Source: Priestia filamentosa (GTDB lineage Bacteria; Bacillota; Bacilli; Bacillales; Bacillaceae_H). From it: a DNA stretch of 64,000 nt. The number at the start of each line of letters is the position of its first letter. The stretch's first letter is position 1. Location of the stretch: assembly GCF_900177535.1 (NCBI RefSeq), contig NZ_FXAJ01000007.1:164605-228604 (forward strand). The letters run 5' to 3'. The translations under genes and the position numbers were made by a program. Of the stretch, positions 46,935 to 53,886 are shown piece by piece. Under the pieces are notes generated by a model that was not told the DNA's origin, searched no databases, and saw only the letters and a list, made by a program, of their open reading frames with translations.

Positions 46935-47870
46935 TTATTCTTTCTCTTTAGTTTGTACCACTTTCTCTATTTTTTGTAACACGATATTACGAAATATTTC
47001 TTTTTCATTTAACAGCTGATGATCTCCGCCATCTACTATAATGCATGAGGAGTGTGGAAATTTTTTTTGTAGAAATGGCAAGTTATAACGATGTAAAACG
47101 GTTTTATCTTTATTTCCTTGAATAAAAGTAACTTCTTGGGTAGAAGCACGCGTGTTGTCAAGCGTCCGCGTCCATGCTTGTACAGCTTTTATCCATTCTA
47201 ACGGAAGTCTTGTAAACTGAAGCGGATCCCTTTGCACCTCTTGAAGGTATGCTTTATCGCTTGAATTGTGCCGAAATATCCGTTTGAAGCTTTTCACATA
47301 TGGAAAAAGAAGCGGAATAGATAAAGCTGCCAGCTGCCAACCTTTCATCCGGACAAGAGGAGCAAGAAAGAATACATGCCTAAATGGGCATGCATGACTA
47401 TCTTTTAAAAGATAGTCAACAACAACCCCCGCCCCTGTGCTGTGTGCCACAACAAATGGAGGAAATTCTTTTTGACAATATGTATGAATAAAATGTGAGA
47501 ATGCTTCTCTATATTGAGAAAACTCTTTAATCGTCGCTTTCTCTCCTGTAGAGAGACCATGACCTTGTAAATCATAGCATATAACTTCATATTTCATATT
47601 TGTAAAATAGCGGATCGCATGCTTTAATGTTGCGCTATGATCATAATAACCGTGAAGAACTACAATTGTTCCACGCTTATTTTCGGGACGAAAACGCTGC
47701 ATGAAGAAAGAATGTGAACGATGGTCAAAAAAGCCGAACTCATACTGAAGGTTTGACACATCTAGCTTATAAAACTGAAGATAGTCCGTAATTTGATGAT
47801 ATTCTTCCTTTTGCCGATACAAAGTTGGAAATGGAAACTGTTCTTTGTCTAGCGATTGAAAACTATACAT
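46935..47870 (-). CDS. Alpha/beta hydrolase, lysophospholipase/S33-like
   Basis: 311 residues. Oxyanion region VVLHGYYDHSATLKH, nucleophile elbow A-H-S-T-G-A in place of G-x-S-x-G, acid near QGNKDKTV and base in DGGDHQLLNEKE: a serine aminopeptidase/monoglyceride-lipase-like enzyme. No signal peptide. GAGGAGG fits ATG 47870 (five-base spacing), not the longer reading from 47891. It is the first gene of a probable three-gene operon with the McrB- and McrC-like genes (22-base gap). Whether it is part of that system or merely adjacent is open. Confidence 0.85.
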   Translation of the reverse strand: MYSFQSLDKEQFPFPTLYRQKEEYHQITDYLQFYKLDVSNLQYEFGFFDHRSHSFFMQRFRPENKRGTIVVLHGYYDHSATLKHAIRYFTNMKYEVICYDLQGHGLSTGEKATIKEFSQYREAFSHFIHTYCQKEFPPFVVAHSTGAGVVVDYLLKDSHACPFRHVFFLAPLVRMKGWQLAALSIPLLFPYVKSFKRIFRHNSSDKAYLQEVQRDPLQFTRLPLEWIKAVQAWTRTLDNTRASTQEVTFIQGNKDKTVLHRYNLPFLQKKFPHSSCIIVDGGDHQLLNEKEIFRNIVLQKIEKVVQTKEKE

Positions 47871-48149
47871 GTCATCCTCCTCTTTCTCCATTTTATATCA
47901 GTATTCTCTTTTTATCAGAAGAAAATCAAAATAAAAAGGGTGACACTATAAGTCGAAATTTCTCTTCTTTTTATTTTAGTTGTAGCAAACAAACACTAGT
48001 TTTGACAACCTTTGTCTTTCAGCAGGAAAATGAGGCTTAATTGAAGGAATAGTGTATTAGTATAAAAAGACAATATGAAAACATAACGATACCAATAATG
48101 GATTTTTTAATAAAAACTGACGTAACCCGCTTGAGGAGGAGTGAGTAAA

Positions 48150-49352
48150 ATGCAAACGTATACGACGAAAGAAGCTGCTAAAAAGGTCAATGTTCCGCCA
48201 AGAATTATTAAACAATGGGAAAAAGAACTCGATGGATTTTTTTACATTCCTCGCACAAAACAAGGTGCACGCATTTATACAGAAGAAGAGCTCCAAATGC
48301 TGAGAACGTTAAAAGATATGTACGGAAAGAAAACAAAAAAAGAAGAAATTAAGCTGTTTCTTAAAAAGGCGAAGCAGAAACCAGAATCCTCACAAAATAG
48401 TACTGAGCAGTCTAATGTCTTATCCTTTGCTAAACATAACAGTTCTCTTAATGAAAATAACAATGAAAAAAAACAAGCGCCGCCTCCTTCTTCTATCGAT
48501 CAAAAAAAGCAGCAAAGAGTCGTTGAACAACGTATTAAAGCTGAACGTGAACGCCAGCGCCTTCAGCAGGAAGAGAAGAAAAAGAACGAGGAACGTTCTA
48601 CAATATGCCCAGTAGACTCTACTCCTCAGCCTGTAAATCAAGTGAAAAGTGAATTGGTTGAAAAAGTCCAAACATACAAAGATGTATTTGAAGCTTTTGA
48701 TACATTCAAACGCGAACTTTTAACAGAGGTCAGAAATGAAATTCGCGGTGAAGTGAGAAATGAAATTATTTCTGAAGTAAAAGAACAACTTCAACATAAC
48801 AATGAGCAGACAGTCGAAGCAATTGAAGCGATTAATGCGGTTGTCTCTGAATCTGGTGAACAAACGTCGAAAGAAGTGCAGCGAGAGCTCAAACATGTTT
48901 CAAGCCGCTTAACAAAAATAAGTGAAGAAACAACTGAAGAAATGCAGGGATATGTTGAACAAGTTTCAGCAGAAGCATTAGACAGACAAGCTGAGCTCAA
49001 ACATTGGCTTACAAATATTGAACAGTCATCGGGAAGTTCAATGGATGAGATGAAAAAAATGGTTCATGAGTTAGAAGAAAATTCAAAGTCGACAAGCTTT
49101 GAACTTCGCTCGTTTGCTCATGAGATGACGAAGCGTTCAGACTGGAAAGCAGATGAAATGAAAGATTTAATTGATTCTATTAAACGTGATAGAGCAGCAT
49201 ATGTAAATGAACTAAAGCATGACAGACAAATGCATCGTCAAGATATCGAAGAACGTGAACGTCTCTTCCACGACTTTGTTCATAATTTTAGACAAACAGC
49301 AGCAGCTGAAGAAGAAGAAAAAGTCAAATCATGGTGGAGGTTTTGGAAATAA
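48150..49352 (+). CDS. MerR-type HTH protein with long coiled coil (DUF3967-like)
   Basis: 400 residues. Residues 1-70 form a MerR-like winged helix (YTTKEAAKKVNVPPRIIKQWEKELDGFFYIPRTKQGARIYTEEEL). A low-complexity linker follows, then about 200 residues of charged coiled coil with RNEIRGEVRNEI repeats. The end is a basic-aromatic tail WWRFWK. HTH plus coiled coil is the layout of RacA, which tethers DNA to the pole, though RacA is half this length; the WWxFWK tail recalls DUF3967 proteins of Bacillus chromosomes and plasmids. ATG 48150 fits AGGAGG at 48134-48139; GTG 48141 is too close. DNA anchoring is plausible, not shown. Confidence 0.75.
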   Translation: MQTYTTKEAAKKVNVPPRIIKQWEKELDGFFYIPRTKQGARIYTEEELQMLRTLKDMYGKKTKKEEIKLFLKKAKQKPESSQNSTEQSNVLSFAKHNSSLNENNNEKKQAPPPSSIDQKKQQRVVEQRIKAERERQRLQQEEKKKNEERSTICPVDSTPQPVNQVKSELVEKVQTYKDVFEAFDTFKRELLTEVRNEIRGEVRNEIISEVKEQLQHNNEQTVEAIEAINAVVSESGEQTSKEVQRELKHVSSRLTKISEETTEEMQGYVEQVSAEALDRQAELKHWLTNIEQSSGSSMDEMKKMVHELEENSKSTSFELRSFAHEMTKRSDWKADEMKDLIDSIKRDRAAYVNELKHDRQMHRQDIEERERLFHDFVHNFRQTAAAEEEEKVKSWWRFWK

Positions 49353-49355
49353 AGG

Positions 49356-49386
49356 AAGAACGAGAGCCCATTTGGCTCTCGTTCTT
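49356..49386. terminator. Bidirectional terminator
   Basis: AAGAACGAGAGCC and GGCTCTCGTTCTT, 13-bp stem, between the DUF3967-like gene and a convergent small gene. Confidence 0.85.
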
Positions 49387-49519
49387 AGCGTGGATTTGTT
49401 TTTTCTACAGATGTATGGGTGCTTTTAGGATTTTCATTTATTTCACGTGCAATTTCCATTTTATTTGTTTTGTTCACACTTTGTAAACCAGACTTTGTTT
49501 TTTGATTACGCTTTGTCAT
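49385..49519 (-). CDS. Small basic hydrophilic protein (44 residues)
   Basis: ATG 49519 has AAAGGAGG about nine bases upstream (another ATG two codons earlier is too close). The product begins MTKRNQKTKSGLQSVNKTNK and ends STHTSVEKTNPR, with no hydrophobic segment. Composition (Lys, Asn, Thr, Ser, Gln) resembles minor small acid-soluble spore proteins, but no known SASP signature is seen. Real gene probable; family unknown. Confidence 0.5.
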   Translation of the reverse strand: MTKRNQKTKSGLQSVNKTNKMEIAREINENPKSTHTSVEKTNPR

Positions 49520-49670
49520 CGTCATTCTCCTCCTTTTATGCTGCTTTCCCTTTTAATATGGGCGAGAATACTCGCCTTCATAACCTAATTTGAAGCTTTA
49601 CAAACATTTCCGAATAAGGGATATACAAAGATGGAAAAATCATGTTATACTAAGTGCAATTACATAGGAA

Positions 49671-49759
49671 GTCCACTAGGGGTGCCGTAATGGCTGAGAT
49701 AAGAGCTTTCTTAATCCCTTTGAACCTGATCTGGTTTATACCAGCGTAGGAAAGTGGCA
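49671..49759 (+). ncRNA. TPP riboswitch (THI element) upstream of tenA
   Basis: Conserved blocks in order: ACTAGGGGTGCC, GGCTGAGAT, CCCTTTGAACCTGATCTGG, TTATACCAGCGTAGG, closed by a P1 stem (CCACT/AGTGG). These are the thiamine pyrophosphate aptamer sequences. A terminator follows at 49782-49809, so control is by transcription attenuation: TPP binding should favour termination before tenA. Confidence 0.96.
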
Positions 49760-49781
49760 GCAGCGTTTTTTCGCTCGTTGT

Positions 49782-49809
49782 CCACTCTTTTTATGAAGAG
49801 TGGTTTTTT
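49782..49809 (+). terminator. Riboswitch-controlled terminator before tenA
   Basis: CCACTCTT, loop TTTATG, AAGAGTGG, T6. Its 5' arm repeats the CCACT of the aptamer P1, allowing exchange. Confidence 0.9.
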
Positions 49810-49852
49810 ATTTCCTTTCCCTTTTGGCCTTCCACTATAAGGAGGAAAAATG

Positions 49853-50542
49853 ATGTCTTTTAGTCAAGAACTTCGTCGCCTTGCAGCACCTGTTTATGAA
49901 GCAATTTTCAATCACCCTTTTGTGAAAGGAATTGGAGAAGGAAACGTTCCAAAAGACGCTCTTATTCACTACGTTTGTCAAGATTTCGAATATTTAACTT
50001 CTTTCTGTCGCGTATATGGCGTTGCTATTTCACGCTGTGAAAATCGTGAACAGATGGAACTTTTTAATGAACAAATCAATTTTGTGCTTCATAGTGAAGT
50101 TCATCCTCATCACAATTTTTGCGATGTTGCAGGAGTTAAATATGAAGATCTTCAAGCAAAACCACTAGCACCTGGTGCCCATCATTATATTAACCATATG
50201 ACAACCGTTGCTCAAACAGGCTCGCTTGGAGAAATCATCGCTGTTCTTCTTCCATGCCCATGGACATACTTAGAAATTGGTCAAAAACTAATTGAGCAAC
50301 ACGATCCGACAGAAGATCATCCTTTCTATGAATGGATTATGTTTTATGGCAAAAAAGAAATGGACTCTGTAACACACAAGCTTTGCGCTCTCTTAGATCA
50401 GTGGGCAGAAGGCGCTTCAGAGCGTGAAAAAGAAAAAATGAAAGATCATTTCATCAAAAGCTGTGAGCTTGAGTATTTATTCTGGGATATGGCTTATCAA
50501 AAACAGCAGTGGCCAAGTGAAATGAGCCCTGTAGAAGCATAA
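49853..50542 (+). CDS. tenA: Thiaminase II / aminopyrimidine aminohydrolase TenA
   Basis: 229 residues, all-helical heme-oxygenase-like fold. Hydrolyses degraded thiamin pyrimidines (formylaminopyrimidine route) to hydroxymethylpyrimidine for reuse. The catalytic Cys is C136 by numbering from the first ATG (LLPCPWTY), with HPFVKGIG and ELEYLFWDMAY also conserved. Two ATGs lie in tandem; AAGGAGG spaced seven bases favours ATG 49853 over 49850. Sole gene behind its TPP riboswitch, convergent with the thiW-thiE operon which supplies the next steps (ThiD, ThiE). Confidence 0.95.
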   Translation: MSFSQELRRLAAPVYEAIFNHPFVKGIGEGNVPKDALIHYVCQDFEYLTSFCRVYGVAISRCENREQMELFNEQINFVLHSEVHPHHNFCDVAGVKYEDLQAKPLAPGAHHYINHMTTVAQTGSLGEIIAVLLPCPWTYLEIGQKLIEQHDPTEDHPFYEWIMFYGKKEMDSVTHKLCALLDQWAEGASEREKEKMKDHFIKSCELEYLFWDMAYQKQQWPSEMSPVEA

Positions 50543-50571
50543 AAAAAGAGAGACAGGTGTCTCTCTTTTTT
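50541..50571. terminator. Bidirectional terminator between tenA and thiE
   Basis: A7-GAGAGAC, loop AGGT, GTCTCTC-T6. Confidence 0.9.
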
Positions 50572-51199
50572 ATTGAATATTTAATTTCTCGTTTAATTCT
50601 TCCGCTGCTTTCTTCGGGTCTTGACTTTTTAAAATAGCTGACACAACAGCAGCTCCTCTAATACCTGTTCCATTTAATTTTTCAATGTTTCCAGCTGTAA
50701 TTCCACCAATTGCAACAGCTGGAATACGCACGCTTCCCGTAATTTCAGTTAGCTCTTCTTTTGTGATTCCTTTTGCATCAAGTTTTGTGCTTGTCGGAAA
50801 AACTGCGCCAACTCCAATATAATCTGCTCCGTCCTCTACTGCTTTTTTTGCTTCTTGAACTGTTCGAACAGATACGCCAACAATCATATCTCCTACAAGA
50901 GAACGTACAACTTTTAGTGGCAAATCGTCTTGGCCAACGTGTACGCCAAAAGCCCCAACAGCAAGCGCTATATCTACCCTGTCATTAATAATGAGCGGAA
51001 CGTGAAAACGATCAAGAAGCTGTTTAAGCCGGAGGGCACGCTCATAAAACTTTTTTCCGTCCGCTTCCTTTTCACGAAGCTGTACGAGCGTTACCCCTCC
51101 TTCGAGCGCTTTTTCCACTTTTGCTAAAAGCTCTTCTTCTGTTCCCTCAAACAAATCTGTAACAAGATACATTTTATAAGATAGGTTGTTTTGCTTCAT
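50570..51199 (-). CDS. thiE: Thiamine-phosphate synthase
   Basis: 209 residues, TIM barrel. Joins HMP pyrophosphate and thiazole phosphate to thiamine phosphate. Visible motifs: VTLVQLREKEADGKKF (pyrophosphate-binding), INDRVDIALAVGAFGVHVGQDDLP, GVSVRT, GADYIGVGAVFPTSTK and AIGGI. It overlaps the end of thiM by 26 bases; AGAGG nine bases before ATG 51199 lies within thiM. Last gene of the operon. Confidence 0.97.
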   Translation of the reverse strand: MKQNNLSYKMYLVTDLFEGTEEELLAKVEKALEGGVTLVQLREKEADGKKFYERALRLKQLLDRFHVPLIINDRVDIALAVGAFGVHVGQDDLPLKVVRSLVGDMIVGVSVRTVQEAKKAVEDGADYIGVGAVFPTSTKLDAKGITKEELTEITGSVRIPAVAIGGITAGNIEKLNGTGIRGAAVVSAILKSQDPKKAAEELNEKLNIQ

Positions 51200-51998
51200 A
51201 CATTTTTACCTCTTTTTCCCATACTGTATTCGTAAGTGTTGATAGTTCGTCAAAAAGATTAATTTTAAAAGTGCCAACCCCTTCTCCTTCTTTAAGACGC
51301 TTTACGGCTCTTTCTCCAGCAAGTCCCATATACGAAATACCAGCAAGCGCTCCTTCTAACACACTCCTACTCGCTCCAACAAAACAGCCGATAATAGATG
51401 CTGTCATACATCCTGTCCCACTTACACGCGTTAACATCTGGTGACCATTCTCTACGTAGACGACACGTTCTCCGTCTGTAATAACGTCAATTTCTCCGCT
51501 TATGACAACAACAGTGTTATACTTTTTGGCCGTTTTTTTAGCAATTGTAGTTTTATCTTCGCCAACTTCCCCAGCATCAACACCTGAGGTTTTAGCTTCT
51601 ACTCCAATAAGAGAGGCCACTTCAGAAACATTTCCTCTAATAACGGTTACCTTTACTTGCTCTAACAGCCACTGAACAGATTTCGTACGATATGTTGTAG
51701 CCCCAACTCCAACAGGATCAAAGACAACTGGAATGTCTTTTTCATTTGCTTTTCTCATTGCTTTTTCCATCGCAACAAGAGAATCTTTTTTGATTGTCCC
51801 AAAATTAATAACAAGTGCAGAAGAAATAGACGTCATTTCTTCTACTTCTTCAATAGCATCTGCCATAACGGGCGAACCGCCAGCAGCGAGTGTTGCATTC
51901 GCACAATCATTAATTGTCACAGCATTTGTAATATGATGAACAAGAGGATTTTTTTCTCTTGTTTCCTTTAACAACTCACTAATTTTTTGTTTCATCAT
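51174..51998 (-). CDS. thiM: Hydroxyethylthiazole kinase
   Basis: 274 residues, ribokinase-like. Phosphorylates 5-hydroxyethyl-4-methylthiazole for thiamine salvage. Conserved: NPLVHHITNAVTINDCANATLAAGGSPVMADA, VFDPVGVGAT, IRGNVSEVASL, and the catalytic GTGCMTASIIG near the C-terminus. ATG 51998 shares one base with the thiD stop (TAATG), a translational coupling junction. Needed because the operon also codes the likely thiazole transporter ThiW. Confidence 0.97.
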   Translation of the reverse strand: MMKQKISELLKETREKNPLVHHITNAVTINDCANATLAAGGSPVMADAIEEVEEMTSISSALVINFGTIKKDSLVAMEKAMRKANEKDIPVVFDPVGVGATTYRTKSVQWLLEQVKVTVIRGNVSEVASLIGVEAKTSGVDAGEVGEDKTTIAKKTAKKYNTVVVISGEIDVITDGERVVYVENGHQMLTRVSGTGCMTASIIGCFVGASRSVLEGALAGISYMGLAGERAVKRLKEGEGVGTFKINLFDELSTLTNTVWEKEVKMYEAKQPIL

Positions 51999-52813
51999 TA
52001 GACTCTCTCCTCTTTATAGACGCCCGCTTTTTCGTAAAGATCATAAAAATGATGAGTTGGGCCATGTCCGCTTCCGATGTTTAAGCTATTCTTAATAGCG
52101 CCTGTAATATATTCTTTTGCTTGTTTTACTGCATCTTCAAGGGCTAATCCTCGTGCTAATCCCGCTGAGATGGCAGCTGAAAGCGTGCAACCTGTGCCAT
52201 GCGTGTTTTTTGTTTGAATTCTCTTTCCATAAAAATGTGTGAACATTTCTCCATTAAAAAGAACATCTGTTGGTTCTTCTTCTAAATGTCCGCCCTTCAT
52301 TAAAATGGCTGATGGACCTTCCTTTATTAAAAGACGTGCCGCATCTTCCATCTCCTCGATTGTCTTAATCTCTGCTCCTGTAAGTTTGCATGCTTCAGGA
52401 ACGTTCGGTGTTACAACTGACGCAAGAGGCAATAGTTCTTCTTTTAATGCCTCAACAGCTTCTGGGTGAAGCAAGTCATAGCCGCTTTTTGAAATCATCA
52501 CAGGATCCAATACAATATACGGAGCATTGTATTCCTTCAGTTTTTTAGCAACTACTTTAATTGTTTCAACTGTTGAGAGCATTCCAATTTTCACACTATC
52601 AACTTTAATATCTGTAAAAATAGCATCAAGCTGATCTTCAATAATGTTTGGCGAAATATCTTGCACAGAAAGAACACCTCTCGTATTTTGAGCGGTAACA
52701 GCAGTAATAACGCTCATCCCGTACGTCCCAAGTGCTGAGAAAGTTTTTAAATCTGCTTGAATGCCTGCTCCTCCTGAACTGTCCGAGCCTGCGATTGTTA
52801 AAGATGTTTTCAT
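51998..52813 (-). CDS. thiD: Hydroxymethylpyrimidine/phosphomethylpyrimidine kinase
   Basis: 271 residues, ribokinase-like. Phosphorylates HMP twice to HMP-PP. SLTIAGSDSSGGAGIQADLKTF opens the protein, with LDPVMISKSG, VTPNVPEACKLTG, and NTHGTGCTLSAAISAGLA at the active site. The ATG lies four bases inside thiW (ATGA overlap) with AGGAGG in thiW's last codons. It serves HMP freed by TenA. Pyridoxal-kinase-like ThiD proteins exist, but the thi operon makes ThiD the clear call. Confidence 0.96.
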   Translation of the reverse strand: MKTSLTIAGSDSSGGAGIQADLKTFSALGTYGMSVITAVTAQNTRGVLSVQDISPNIIEDQLDAIFTDIKVDSVKIGMLSTVETIKVVAKKLKEYNAPYIVLDPVMISKSGYDLLHPEAVEALKEELLPLASVVTPNVPEACKLTGAEIKTIEEMEDAARLLIKEGPSAILMKGGHLEEEPTDVLFNGEMFTHFYGKRIQTKNTHGTGCTLSAAISAGLARGLALEDAVKQAKEYITGAIKNSLNIGSGHGPTHHFYDLYEKAGVYKEERV

Positions 52814-53313
52814 GAATTTAGCCTCCTTAAATTTTCAATTCCATTTCGTTTTATAAGTACACGCAAAAAGATATAGCCAAGTAATGCCCCACCAAACGAG
52901 CTCATAATAAATGATGGAACAAAAGCAAAGAGAGCGACATTTTTCCCTAAGAAAAGGAGGGCAAAAGGATACGCTATTATGGCCCCGATAATCCCTGTTC
53001 CAACGACTTCTCCTAACGCAGTGAGCGCCATGTTCTTCGTTTTCTGATACAAAAACGCTGCTAAAAAGGCCCCAATCATACTTCCTGGGAAAGCAAGAAT
53101 TGAACCTGTCCCAAACAAGTTACGTAAAAGCGATGTTCCAAACGCACATAAAACAGCGTAAAAAGGGCCTAACAATACAGCAGAAAGCACGTTAATCACG
53201 TGCTGTAACGGAAATATCTTTGCAAACCCAAGCGGAATGTAAAAAAGATGACTTGTTAACGTTCCAATTGCCATTAAAAGGGCTGTTGCTGATAGCTTCG
53301 TTGTTTTACGCAA
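52810..53313 (-). CDS. thiW: ThiW, S component of an ECF transporter for thiazole
   Basis: 167 residues, five to six membrane helices: KLSATALLMAIGTLTSHLFYIPLGFAKIFPLQHVINVLSAVLLGPFYA is characteristic of ThiW. ThiW proteins are thiamine-regulated and predicted to import the thiazole moiety using the shared ECF energising module (coded elsewhere). Its linkage to thiM fits. The start is TTG at 53311-53313, which sits in the T run of the upstream terminator hairpin; AGGAGG (53322-53327) lies in that hairpin's 3' arm, so folding would hide the ribosome site as well as stop transcription. Confidence 0.9.
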   Translation of the reverse strand: MRKTTKLSATALLMAIGTLTSHLFYIPLGFAKIFPLQHVINVLSAVLLGPFYAVLCAFGTSLLRNLFGTGSILAFPGSMIGAFLAAFLYQKTKNMALTALGEVVGTGIIGAIIAYPFALLFLGKNVALFAFVPSFIMSSFGGALLGYIFLRVLIKRNGIENLRRLNS

Positions 53314-53347
53314 AAAAAGCTCCTCCTATGAGCACTAGGAGAAGCTT
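53312..53347 (-). terminator. Riboswitch-controlled terminator/RBS hairpin of thiW
   Basis: On minus: AAGCT-T-CTCCTA, loop GTGCTCA, TAGGAG-G-AGCTT, then seven T. The 3' arm is the thiW ribosome site and the T run contains the TTG start. Confidence 0.85.
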
Positions 53348-53407
53348 GTTATGTAAGTAAAGAGTACAACTTAAAAAGCCGATTTGTACACTTCAATTAA
53401 TATCGTA

Positions 53408-53507
53408 ACGCGACTTCCCTACGCTAGTTTTAACTAGTTCAGGTTTGAAGGGTCAAAGACAAAAGGTCTTACTCTCAGCCGGCTTCTCCAGCTCCCCTAG
53501 TGCAGAA
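53408..53507 (-). ncRNA. TPP riboswitch (THI element) of the thiW-D-M-E operon
   Basis: On minus: CTAGGGGAGC, GGCTGAGAGTAAGA, GACCCTTCAAACCTGA, and AACTAGCGTAGGGAAGTCG, the ordered TPP aptamer blocks, with a long variable P3 arm (AGACCTTTTGTCTTT). It lies 60 bases before the terminator hairpin over thiW. Confidence 0.96.
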
Positions 53508-53526
53508 TACTTATGAATTTTTCTCT

Positions 53527-53554
53527 ATTATATCAATTTTCGACAAAGTTGCAA
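53527..53554 (-). promoter_or_regulatory. Promoter of the thiW operon
   Basis: On minus: TTGCAA (53549-53554), 16-base spacer, TATAAT (53527-53532); start site about 15 bases before the aptamer. Confidence 0.75.
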
Positions 53555-53721
53555 AGGTAAAACGTTCAAAGGCTATACTGATAATTTGGGATAGATCTAA
53601 AAATATGGTAACCGCTCACGCTTACCCCCATCATTCCTCCACCAAGAAAAATGGTGTTACCACAAAAAAGTCAGTTTCCTACTTTATTTAGACAAGGCCT
53701 ACTCATTGTTATATTTTTAGC

Positions 53722-53750
53722 TTGATGGATACACCCGAAAATTTTATAAT
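53722..53750 (+). promoter_or_regulatory. Promoter of the EamA transporter leader
   Basis: TTGATG (53722-53727), 17-base spacer, TATAAT (53745-53750). Start near 53757, giving a leader of about 130 bases. Confidence 0.7.
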
Positions 53751-53756
53751 ATAAGT

Positions 53757-53886
53757 TATTGAATAATTAAAAGCTGTAAACATCAATTTACAGCAGGTGG
53801 ATTTTTATGTAATATTGCTTTACTTTTCGCCACCCATCTCTTTTTAGAGATGGGTGGCTTTATTTTGTTGTATGGAGGGTTTAATA
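53757..53886 (+). promoter_or_regulatory. Attenuator-like leader of the EamA transporter
   Basis: Three parts: hairpin GCTGTAAA-CATCAA-TTTACAGC (53773-53794); a ribosome-site-like AGGTGG (53795-53800) followed six bases on by ATG-TAA (53807-53812), a start-stop pair; and a 13-bp terminator (53829-53858). AGGTGG can also pair with the CCACC of the terminator's 5' arm, so an antiterminated form is possible. It matches no riboswitch I know. Confidence 0.6.
53829..53868 (+). terminator. Terminator inside the EamA transporter leader
   Basis: GCCACCCATCTCT, loop TTTT, AGAGATGGGTGGC, then TTTATTTTG, ending 18 bases before the coding start. Confidence 0.85.

Noticed and set aside
53500..53691. 63-codon plus-strand reading over the thi promoter
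   Set aside because: It overlaps the thi promoter and start of the aptamer on the other strand and has no ribosome site.
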